From contig ML976662.1 of assembly GCA_010015655.1 (NCBI GenBank), positions 1,300,818 through 1,364,817 on the forward strand: a stretch of 64,000 bases of DNA. Reading direction: 5' to 3'. Every line of letters starts with the position of its first letter. Within the stretch, counting starts at the first letter, position 1. Below the pieces are notes generated by a model. That model had not been told where the DNA came from. It searched no databases and saw only the letters and a program-made list of their open reading frames with translations. The position numbers and the translations under genes are program-made. The DNA comes from Bimuria novae-zelandiae CBS 107.79 (taxonomy: Eukaryota; Ascomycota; Dothideomycetes; Pleosporales; Didymosphaeriaceae). Positions 1 through 10,425 of this stretch are shown piece by piece.

Positions 1-349
1 GGTGAGTGGTTTTTACCGTTGGGGGAACGGGGGGCGGTGGAAAGAAGGGTTTATGCGAGTGAGTGGGAGAGGGGGGTTAGTGAGGTGTGGATACATGTTG
101 AGCGAAGTGGGCTTGGGGCCGGCGACGAAGAGGGGGCGTAGGAGGTGATGAGGAGTGCGCTGTGGTTTTCACTGTTGCCTGGGTGAAGTCATCGCCTAGA
201 GTGGACTGCGGAATACGGGGGTTTTGTGAACACGCGAAGTAAAGTGTGACTTGGATTTCTTATTGCAAGAAGCGAGCTGTGATGTTCTGCGGAGGAAAGG
301 AGAAAGAGAAGGAATGTCGTTGAGTAAGAACACGAGGCCTCCGGCCTCC

Positions 350-2527
350 CTAAGCACCCTGCATAGCCGTCTCACCCTTCGCAGCCTTCGACTTGTTGAA
401 CTCATCAATAGCCTCTCCCGTCTTGATAACCGCCTTTGGAGCGTCAAGAGGCGGAAGGATCAGCTCGACCATCTGCACATGTCATCAGCTCGCACCTCAA
501 TTATGAAAGGCCCCAGCCAACTCACCTCTACACATCCAGCATGTCTAAACCCCGGGGTATTTAGCAGGTGCGTCAGCTCCCCGCACGTCTTGATCGGACC
601 GTAGTACTTCGACTCGAAAGCCGGTCCAAACGCTTTTACGAGAATAGAGTAGTCGAGGATGGCGACATCGTTATACTCCGCCTCCTTCCCATGAATCAAC
701 CGCTCAACCGTATACCCCCCATTGTTCAGCACGAAACTGCACCCCGTTAGTCCAGCCCACTCTAGCCACCGAATCCCACATCTCCACCCTGAAAACTTAC
801 ATGATAGGGTTCAGTTTAAACCTCAGCATATCCCCAATCGCCTGGATCGTCAAATGCATCGACCCTTCACCCGTCACAAGCACAGGCCGCTTCCACTTCC
901 CGCCACTCTCCACGATGGCTTGCCGCACGCCCACGATGGCGCCTGTCGCGTACCCGATGCTGCCGTACACGGTCTGGTTGAACATCATGACGCCCGAGGG
1001 TAGCGCGGCGTCGCAGAGGCCGAAGGCAGAGGTGCCGGTTTCGCCGATGACGATGTCGCCTGGGCGGAAGAAGGGGCCTAGGGCCTGTGCACAGAAGTAT
1101 TAAATTGCTGTTTGGGGTAGGGGGCAGGTGGTTATGTGATAGGGTGAGGGAACTCACAGGCCAGAGAAAGTCTTGCCTAAGCGCTTCGTCGGCGGAGAAG
1201 GTACCTAGGGAGGGGTACGGGGTCCATGTGACCTGTTTGGCGGGCTTGGAAAACTTCTTCGAGCGGAGAGAAGCATTGAGCGCGCTGAGGAGCTGGTGCG
1301 TTGTCAGCGTGTGGAGATGGGTGTGGGGATGCCTGACTTACGTGCTTCGTGGTGACTGCGTATTCGACGTCGCCGATCGAGACGGAACAGCGCTGGAAAT
1401 CCACAATCGTGGCGCTTTTCTTCACCACGGTGGTGAATTCACCCGTGTTGAAGTCGGACTGGGACAAAGTTAGCGGATGTCGACGCCAAAGACTAGAAAT
1501 CGTACGCACCGGATAGTTTCCAATACACATGACTGCATCGGCGGCTTCCAAGGCATCTTTCACGCCCGGATGCGTTCCCGCGCCCTGGTGCACACCCCCG
1601 TACTGCGGAAAGTCTTCATCCAGGCCGCCCTTGCCCATGGCAGTCGGAAATGTCGGGAGCCCCGTCAGCTTGATCAACTCGTGCGTTTCGTCCAGGACGC
1701 CGTGTCGCACCGCACCTATATAAGTCTCACGTCAATCTTCCATCCATATCACTCAAGGATCACACAGCGCAACTCACCTCCATCAACAATAATAACTGCA
1801 TTCTCCGCGCCCTCCACTACCTCAAGAATCTTCTCCACCACCGCCTTTTCCACCTCAGCCACATTCGGCGGCAGCGCCTTCAAAAGCGGATTCTCCAACC
1901 CACTCCCCTCAATAACCTCATACGCCACATCCGCACTCAACCCAATATACACCGGCCGCCCCTCCCTCAGCATAACCCCCAACACGCGATCAATCTCCTT
2001 CGCGGCTGTGGGTGCATAATCAATCACCGTCGTCGCAGCCGTGACCTCCTTAGCCATAGCCTCGTACATGCCGAACCGCCCGTCGCCGAGCGAGTGGTGC
2101 ATGATGGCCTTGCTGCGCACCGCAGACACACCAGGGTACCCGACGATGTGCACCACGGGCACGTACTCGGCGTACTGGCCCGCCATGCCACACGCGGCGG
2201 AGAGCTCGCCGGGGCCGAAGGTGGTCACGAAGGCGCCGGCGCCGGTGACGCGCGCGTAGCCGTCGGCGGCGTAGGAGGCGACGAGCTCGTTGGGGTTGCC
2301 GCGCCAGAGGAGGGCGTTGGAGGGGATGAGGTCGAGGAGGGCGAGCTCGTAGTCTGGGTCCCGGAGATGGGATTAGTTACTCCATTTTTATCTCATATAG
2401 GCTATTGGAATGGAAGGGTAGGGAAGGGAGAGGGTGAGTGTGTACCTCCTGGGACGCCGAAGACAGAGCTGATGCCCAGCTCGTGGAGCCGCTTGAAGAG
2501 GTAGTCTCCGACCTTGATCTGCGGCAT
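350..2527 (-). CDS. Pyruvate/indolepyruvate decarboxylase-family ThDP enzyme
   Basis: This is a thiamine-diphosphate 2-keto acid decarboxylase, expected to convert pyruvate to acetaldehyde and CO2 in the cytosol. I model eight exons: 2527-2446, 2353-1778, 1715-1510, 1458-1342, 1292-1158, 1084-801, 736-526 and 472-350. Introns are 49-92 bp with GT-AG ends, and the total of 1734 nt is in frame and gives 577 aa, normal for the family. The start MPQIKVGDYLF matches family N-termini. Visible catalytic residues are Glu50 in NPNEL, the pair His113-His114 in MHHSLG, and Glu478 in NNGGYTVE. The Mg/ThDP motif reads GEGS (Glu445) rather than the GDGS of yeast Pdc1. The C-terminus ends in AMQGA. Substrate preference between pyruvate and indolepyruvate cannot be read from sequence. 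A TATA box lies about 125 bp upstream. Confidence 0.93.
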
Positions 2528-4461
2528 CGTGATCAATTATGTTGTTTTAGAGCGCCGTGAAGCTTTACGAGATCAATAGATGGGATGGAGGTGTGCAATG
2601 ATGGATTATCCCATGCTGTGAAAACACAGCCTCCCATCTTCTCCCATCCCCTTATATACCCTCCTCCGGTCTCATATGAAGTGAAATTCATATAACTGCA
2701 CACTGATGTCGTATACCATCATCCATGGATGACTGATGCAGCACATATGCTCCAATGCCTCAGAACCAGATTTGGCATGCGTTAATCGCCCACTTATTTG
2801 CTGTGACGCTTGCGGCATGGTGTTGTATCAGAGGAGAGGGCTGTTTGGGATGCATTCTCCAAGCCACGGCATAACGCAGTGAAAGAACGCGACAGCAACA
2901 ACCAATCGTAGTAATAAGAGCGCTTTCGCGAATTTCTACCCATAGGTAAAAAGCTTCACTAAACAACCCCCTCAGACACACAAACATATTCCTTACACAC
3001 ATACCGCAAGATCCACCCAGAATACTGGAGAGCGATTCGAAGGGGGGAGTTCTTAGTTCGTGTCTTTTGGTGTGCTTTGGCATTAGTTGAACACGGTACC
3101 GTGGTATTGGAGAGCGAGATGTAGAGGTTCCATGCGCGCAGAGACCATCTATGCCCTCTGTTCAATTTGTATTTCCTAATCCATCGCCTTACATATCGTC
3201 TCATAGGCTTATAGCTGTCGCACAAACCAGCGCACCAACGCGATAGTCAAGGGAGCTTCCGCTATTCAGCAGACGTCATGCTTCGAAGGAAGATTCCTAG
3301 GCACAATACTAGCACCTTCGTCTTAGATCTAGGGTTAGGATTTATATCGCGTGTCCCATTTAGATCCGCATCTGGGCTAGCTATTACGGCGAGAATAAGG
3401 AAAGGTATACAAGACGGATGAAGTGTATGAGAATCATTGTGTCTGAAGTGTTTCGTAGCGTAGAGGGTGGATTCGCTGTTGGTGGGAGGTGCTCTGCTAT
3501 TCCACTGGATACATACAAAAGCACCTAACAAACCACTCCACAGCCCTTATTATACCCATGTCGCGCATTTGAATAAAGCTATTCTGGGTTTTCTTCCAAA
3601 GTAGGCATCCCGCGACGCTTCCAGCCTACAAGTACATATCCCCTGCGAAACCGAGTCCGCACAGCAGGTGCACTTGCGTACATCCTATGCACTCCTCAGT
3701 CCTCCCCAGCCTACACTTCCCCTCACACCAACGCCTTGCAGCCAAAGCCAGCTATACGCGCGCTCTCCTCATCGCAGTCCCAAAGCCAACACCCCAGCCC
3801 ATTGGCCACCAACCGCTCACGACAATCGCGCGACTAGTAAAACGTGACCGTACCAGACCACGCTCATACGTACCTCTTCGATCATGCTCACACCACGCCT
3901 TCCGCAAAACGCAGACCCCCATAATTGGCCTCTAAAAATACGACCGCACATCGCACCTGTCCATCCTTCTCTCCATCTCTCGGAAGCCCTCGGTTCCAAC
4001 ACGCCCTCGAATCGCTCCAGATCCCGGCACCTCTTCGCTACGAGCTCGCTTAGCTTGCCGAAGCGCCACACGACGCACCAATCACGCTCTGCTCAGCCAC
4101 AGAAGCGGAATGCTGATTCGCGATTCCAGCATTTCACCTGTTGCTCGAGAGGGGGCAAACCACAAGATTCCCATGTTGCGCACGGCTCCGATCGTCGTGA
4201 TCAGCGCCGCTGGCTTCCCCGTGTGGGAGCAGGCTGTGCTGGCGTGGGTGGCGACTCGTTGATCGCCTGTGGATTTGCGTGCTGGAGACAAGGGCGTTGT
4301 GGATGGTTGAATATAACGTCGTTGTGGCCACCGCGACCCGGCGTCTTGTCTGCTCATGTACCAGCAAGAGATGGCTTCATAGTACAGATTTCCGAAGCTG
4401 AAGGCTCATCGAATTTTTGTTTTTTCGTTGTTTCGTTTTCGGTTGGAGACACATTCGCTAA
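2528..4461. other. Intergenic, no supported gene
   Basis: Apart from the TATA box this 1.9-kb stretch holds only short open frames. None of them shows recognisable domains, sensible splice structure or a conserved-looking protein. It separates two divergent genes and probably contains both promoters and 5' untranslated regions. Confidence 0.5.
2651..2660 (-). promoter_or_regulatory. TATA box of the decarboxylase gene
   Basis: On the minus strand the sequence reads GGTATATAAG, about 125 bp before the ATG at 2527. A TATA box this strong suits a highly expressed fermentation gene. The transcription start itself is not visible. Confidence 0.5.
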
Positions 4462-6382
4462 ATGCACTCGCTACTGAAGAAAATGGTGCTTGGAAGCGCA
4501 ATAGTTGGAGGTGTGCAGAGCGCAGTGGTAAGAGGTGCGCCGCCTGCGATTACGGAGGCACCGAGTGCGGCAGAAGTGCTGGCGAAGAGACAGGAGCCTG
4601 ATCCGTGAGTCGAACATGCCCCAATTTGCCCTTGGAACGAAGTATTGGCTAACAAGTTGCGACAGTGTTTCTCTTGGTCTTATCCTCTTAACCGGCGTCC
4701 CGGAGTCACTGCGCGAAATCGCCGCGACGAATCTTCCCGAGTTGTCGAGCGTGCTTTGGAGCGAGTTCCTCGGCGACAGCAAGCCGGATTGGTTCCTCGA
4801 ACTGCCATTGGAGATACAGAATTATTTTATTGGAAAGTTCGGTCCACAGACGGCATGGCCGACCGAGGCACCCATCAGGTCAGGCTTTGGTGCATCGAGC
4901 GGTTTCACTGTGACAGTGACGGTATCAGCGTCGGCAACAGATAGCGTTGAAGAACCGAGCCAGACAACACAACCTTCAGGGACGAGTAAGGGTTCATCGC
5001 AGACGGTCAGCGGGCCGACAGGCACCTCAGCGGAGAGTACACCATCGTCAGCGACGTCAATATCGAGCAATCGATCCAGCGAGCTGACTTCATTTGCGAC
5101 TTCGTATACAACTGCTTCGTCGCAATCTTCCGTATCGGCCCGTTCCACATCACAGTCGTCCGCATCTACCTCGCGATTGTCTACGACTTCATCCTTGACC
5201 AAGGTTGCGAACCCCACCGGAACCCCTTCAGCATTACCAGCACCAGAAGTCTCGGATGATGGCCTGTCAAAAAACCAGAAGATTGGGCTCGGGTTGGGCA
5301 TACCGTTAAGTGTGCTTGCTGCTGCTGCCCTGCTCTTCGGTTGCTGCATATTCTGCCGGCGGCGCCAGAAAAAGAACGTCGAAGGTTCCATTCCCCCGGA
5401 ATCGCCCGGGTTCATTCCCAGGTTTGCGTTCCAGGAGAAATACAACGAAAATGTCGAGCACCGCACGCCGTTGACTCGCGATATGAACCGGTCGACACAT
5501 GATTTTGGATCGACGTGGGATGACGAGGGTGTAGACCCGATGGACACAATACAGAACCCGTTTGCTTGGAACAACTCCGGAGCATATCACCAAATCGATG
5601 CTCCTGCCCAAGCACCAGCCGCAGCGTCCTCAGAATATAGTGCAGTGGAAAACGAAGGCGACAGGAACAACTACTCCAACGTCCCAGTGATGATGGTGCA
5701 GGACCCAAAGCCCGTCATGGCGCCCGCGTTATACCATACCCACTCTTCGAACCGAGCGCGCGGGAAGCGAACAAGCTACTCTAGCCTGCGCTCCGTAGCA
5801 GAGGTAAAAGAACCGGACGAAATAGAGTCACCAATCCTCGGGCGACATGTGTCCCACAGTCATAGTCCGCCGCGAAACTTGATGGCCACACCGTCGATAC
5901 CGGCTGGTGCACAGATCAGACGGAAGCCGGTGCCTTCCAGCCCTCTACTCGCGCCACTACGAATCAGCCCTTTACCGGTGGCCACAAGTCCGGCAGCACA
6001 AGCAGCTTCGCACACGTTGAAGCGACAGACGATGCCGGAACACAGTGGCAGTAGCTCGAGTGGGCTCGCGCTGACTACCTCCAGCGGTGTGAGTAGCGAA
6101 TCTAGTCTGGCGGTGCATGCCGAACCGACGTCGCCCGTCTCGCCCATATCGAACCGTACACCCAGTAACCCGTTCAATTACGATTCGTATGTAGAGGATT
6201 ATGGGTCGGAGTACCAGAACGGATATGTTGATGTCGACGACGGGCTATACGGCGGAAACACCAGCCTATCGCGATATCCTGAATCCCGGAGAAAGAATTC
6301 GAAGACAGAGTGGCCCTTGAGGAATCTGGTAGGGTCGAGAAGGAAGAGTAGCCCGATTTGGGAACGCATATATGAGGAATGA
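4462..6382 (+). CDS. Ser/Thr-rich single-pass membrane protein
   Basis: Two exons (4462-4604 and 4666-6382, 61-bp intron) encode 619 aa. The start at 4462 supplies a hydrophobic N-terminus typical of a signal peptide. A Lys-Arg Kex2-type site follows just before QEPDP. Next come a short conserved-looking segment with several Trp residues, a long Ser/Thr-rich stretch, one transmembrane segment (GLGLGIPLSVLAAAALLFGC) followed by the basic stop CRRRQKK, and a cytosolic tail of about 340 residues rich in Ser, Pro and charged residues. This layout resembles fungal wall-stress or mucin-like sensors (Mid2/Wsc type). No WSC cysteine domain is seen, so sensor function is inferred from architecture only. 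The gene is convergent with the TMEM135-like gene, 213 bp away. Confidence 0.85.
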
Positions 6383-6595
6383 GCATCACTGGGGAGAAGG
6401 TTCTGACGACCGTAGCATGATTTTAGTTTGTTCGTACACGATACCACACGGCATGGAGATGGCGTTTGAGCGTGTTGATAGCACACGCTCCTTGTATATA
6501 ATTCGTATTGGATTGGCGCGCGTGCCGTAACAAATCGCCCATATGGCGAGGTCCACCAGCACCACAGCTGAGTAGTAATAAACAACATGAATAAT

Positions 6596-8262
6596 TCAAT
6601 CAATCTTCATGACAGTAGTGAGCAGGTTACCGAGAACGCCACGGACACACTTTGGGTCCTCTTGAACTGACGTGAGTACAACAGCGGCACTCACAGCAAA
6701 GGTCACATGCTCTTTCCATTGGTGTTCCGGCAGGTAGCGTCGAGGGAACCACGTGGCCGCTGCTCTTGGCAGAACGAAGAACAAGATTTCAAGCCGTTTT
6801 CTTGACTGTTCTACCAGGATACTCGTCCCGCACAGGAGACAACCTCCAAGGACACATAGCCCAGAATCCCACATCTGCGGCGTGACTGTTTTGGAAGAAA
6901 AGATCCTCGGTCCGAGGCGCGTCCGAGAGAGGCATACGCCATAGTAGAAGAGAGCAATGAAAGCACCGAGGAATGCAGAACTCCTTGTGGTGTCTAGCAA
7001 GACCTTGTTCATGACCGGTCGAGTCAGCCCTGCAAGGCGATTTCCCGTGCGAGCATTCTTCTTCACATGTCGGAGGAGGACGATGAGCTGCAGGGGTGCG
7101 TACATCCGAGCAGCGAAGATCCAACCCTTCAAAAATCGTCTCACGGCATGCTTCTCGCAATTTTTACCACATCCCATGTGAACGAGCTCGCAAGGGATCG
7201 GAATCGTTTTCGCAGGATCGCCGAGTTCTTCCGGTAGCCCGTAGTCGTGACACATGGAGCCTAGTAGGGAAGCCATGCCAGTGTCTATGCCGTAGGTCCA
7301 CGTGCCGTACCTGCATACAATTGGTCAGTATCTCGTAAACGAAAGGGTACTGAATGCAGGCTTGGAACACCATACCGCGCATGTCGCAAGGTGAGTAGAA
7401 GGCGGTCGTCGAGCTCAGCAGCTGCAGAGATCCACTGGTTGTAAGTTTGAGGCAGTCGGCTGGGACTGTAGAACCAGGCATGCATGATGGTAGCAGCAGA
7501 GAAGCAGAATAGTATAGTGGGTGTGCTGCGTGAAACAATGTTCTTTGACATGGAAGCGGGCGTTCTGTCCCATACTTTGCTGATCAACACGTCACAAGCG
7601 CGGACAGCTGCTAACAGGGTCAGGTCCATGGTCTTGCCCGCCCTCGACAAGATATTCGCACGGAGTTTAGCATCGTCAACCACGTTCGAGCCCAACTCAG
7701 GCGGTTCGTCGAAAGGTCCTGGTTTGATCACGTCCAAGTGACTAATGGGAGTAGTTTGAGTGGAAGAAGCCTGCGGTTGGCGGTTGAGCAAGCTGAAGGC
7801 CGCGAGGGCAGAAACGAATGCAGCAGCGAACTTGGCGAGCACCGCAAGGAGTTTTTGGTTGTATCCTTGGGCATGTCTACTCAGACTGATGGTCGAGAAG
7901 AGCAAAGCTAGAGGTTCCTGCAGCACTGTCGAGCCCCCAACAAGCGTGGCGCAGAACGCGGGAAAACGATTCGGCGAGAGAGCCCGTCGCAACGTGCTTA
8001 CAGCCTAGACGCATTCAATTGGTATGCGACTAAGGGATGGTGGATCTTGATCGTACTTGGAGCCAAGCTGCGCGAAGGGTGAGCTTGCCTTTACCCCACA
8101 GCAACAGAGTTCTGATGAGCCGTGGACTAGTGGAAGACAACAAGCCTAATACGTAGGCGGTAACGAGTCTTAAGGTTGTCAATTTGTGGTGAGTTGCGAT
8201 GGTCACGCGACTCACGGTTTCGCAAGACGGATTTGTGCTGCAGATCTGCTGCGTTCCGTCAT
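6596..8262 (-). CDS. TMEM135-like multi-pass membrane protein
   Basis: I model four exons: 8262-8216, 8168-8057, 8004-7376 and 7310-6596. Introns are 47, 52 and 65 bp, and the total of 1503 nt gives 500 aa. The start MTERSRSAAQ was chosen because the donor at 8215 and acceptor at 8169 keep the frame into YVLGLLSSTSPRL. Several hydrophobic segments are spread along the protein. The C-terminal part carries the Cys/His-containing pattern CELVHMGCGKNC followed by RFLKGW, which recalls the cysteine-rich region of TMEM135 (PMP52). TMEM135 in animals is linked to peroxisomes, mitochondria and lipid handling, and the fungal role is not known to me. The exon 1 and 2 model is the least certain part. 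The bHLH gene is transcribed divergently. Confidence 0.78.
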
Positions 8263-9061
8263 GGTACAGGGAAGTAGTATCCCAGCCCAACCATTACTCT
8301 TTTAGATGGAAAGAGTAACGGTGCGGATATGAGCAAGAAACGGACCTCGGCAAATGGGAGATGTTTGCAAGACGTGTTTGGCGGGGGTGTTAGACTTCCC
8401 CGGATTCGATGCCCTGTGCGCGCGGAGGCGGATTTAGGTTCATGCGTGGCTGGGGACCTGATCATCAGGACGGAGCAGCTGCCCTTTTCGAATGGCCCAA
8501 CACACACGGGAGCGGTCGGAGGAGCGAATAGGGGCTAAAGGTCAGTAAAGGAGGGCGAAGCAGAGCGTAAGGACCACAATTGCAACGGCTGCAATGGCTT
8601 CCGGGGCGATGGTGAGTCTCAGTTCTGCTGGTACAGAGAGGTCGAATTAGAATTGTGGAGTGAATACGCAGCTTGGCGGTGACGCACGGGCTAGACCGGC
8701 AGGCGCGACCGAATGCAAGGCCTCTCCAGCGGTTTGGGCCCCAGCTGGGTTCTGACATGTGATAGCTGGATGGTCTCCTCAACAAGAACCACCTTTGCGG
8801 TGCGCGCAGTCGCTATTACTACGATTACACGTCGATAGCACCTGCCGTGGGAGATCCCGACCCGGCCCGGACGCACATTCCTCAAAGCAGCCCGTACGAC
8901 CCATCCGCTTTCATCTGCGCTCTGAGGAAAAGTTCACTTTCTCTCTGCAGAACCCTGGAGTCCCTCGATGCTGGGAGCGACCCGGAGCTCTTCCAGCGGC
9001 GCTTCGACTCCGTGACAAGCTGGAGGCGATCGGCTTGCGGCCAGTGGTTGCGCGCGCAGCC
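8263..9061. other. Divergent intergenic region
   Basis: About 800 bp lie between the TMEM135-like gene (-) and the bHLH gene (+). Open frames here are short and unconvincing. It presumably holds both promoters, but I see no clear TATA box or repeated site. Confidence 0.4.
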
Positions 9062-10425
9062 ATGAGCGAAAAAGACCCGCCGCCATTTGGCTGTGCGTTC
9101 CCTAGTAATTGTAATTCCAAGGCTCCTTCTGATTACAGACAGACCAGTTCACAGCCGACTTCTTTGGAGGCTCGGCGCACGACTTCGACAATCCTGCGCC
9201 GCCCTTGCTGAACGACGTCGAACAGCAGCGCTTGCAGGACTTCTTCTTGCACGCGGGCCCCTACGAGTCGGGACCAGACGCACCGCCATTCGCATTCCAA
9301 CCCGACGCGCCCGACCTTTTCGACGAATTCTCTGGCTGGTCCGCAGTGCCGCCAGCGACGATACACAACATCTCTACCACGATCCCCGACCAAGCCCTGC
9401 TTCATGGCTATCACACCGAGCAGGCATTTGCACCTCAGCAGTCGAATAGCCACTTCGCTACAACCGATGCTGACCTACAAGCTGCCTCGACACTGTACAC
9501 ACAGGCGCAGATCCCGCATGCTGTCCCTACATACCAGCCGAGCGGGCGATCACACAGCTTCCATGCTGTTCCCTCTGCGGGCTTGCACACCAATGGCTTC
9601 GAGCCCAATGGTCTCCCCAATTCTCCCATGTCTATGCTTCCCAGCTCGAACAGTTTAACGCACGAGCAACTAGCTTCATTAATACCCAGTCACGACGTGC
9701 CCGGCTCCATCGACGCGTCAATCACGCCCCAATATGCAAACGGCGCTGCGAGAATGACCCACGAGGCCGGCTTGCAACAGCGCGCGCGCCCGTCCTTCAA
9801 AAGAGCCTACACATATGGGACAGACACATCGTTCAATGAGTCTGGCTTCCAACCGTCTTCGACAGAAGAGAGTGAGGAGCGTGTAACGAAACGCTTGCTC
9901 CGAGAGCTCGCGCATGCTCAGCCACTGGCTAGACCAATTTCCGGGACCACCAAAGGCGCCATGGTCACACTTCCACAACAAGGTGATTCAGAGAGCAATG
10001 ACGAAGACGCGTCGGATGACTCATCCCCCGACGACGACGAGGAAATACGACAGAGGAAAAGACGGAAGCGACCGCCACCTACGACCAATGGAAAGCGGAA
10101 AAGTGTCTCGGGTCAAGGGTCAAATAAAAGCCGGAAAATTTCCGTGGATGACAGAGTCAAGAAGCCACGACGAAAATCTATGGTCGGGCAGAAACAGCAG
10201 CGTGAAAACTTGACAGAAGAGCAAAAGCGCAGCAACCATATTCTCTCGGAACAGAAACGGAGGAACCTTATAAAACGAGGATTTGACGATCTTCACGATC
10301 TGGTGCCAGAGATCCGAAATGGTGGGCTCAGCAAAAGCGGAGTGCTGAACGAGGCGGCCAACTTTTTGGAACAGCTCATCGAAGACAATAAGCGATATGC
10401 TGCGATCCTTAGCGAGGACAGGTGA
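9062..10425 (+). CDS. bHLH transcription factor
   Basis: Two exons (9062-9092 and 9143-10425, 50-bp intron) encode 437 aa. The intron was chosen because GGCT joined to ACCAG keeps the frame into FTADFFGG. Most of the protein is low-complexity Pro/Ser/Gln/Asn sequence typical of a fungal activation region. An acidic patch (DEDASDDSSPDDDEE) and Lys/Arg clusters that look like nuclear localisation signals precede the DNA-binding domain at the C-terminus. The basic helix reads RSNHILSEQKRRNLIKRGF, then helix 1 (DDLHDLVPEI), a loop (RNGGLSKSG), and helix 2 (VLNEAANFLEQLIEDN). The His-Glu-Arg pattern of the basic region predicts E-box binding. The domain recalls Ino4-type fungal bHLH proteins, but the target pathway cannot be assigned. 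It should act in the nucleus as a dimer. Confidence 0.9.

Noticed and set aside
3884..4477. 197-codon plus-strand frame upstream of the surface-protein gene
   Set aside because: No domain, signal or family resemblance, and it overlaps the start of the better supported gene in another frame.
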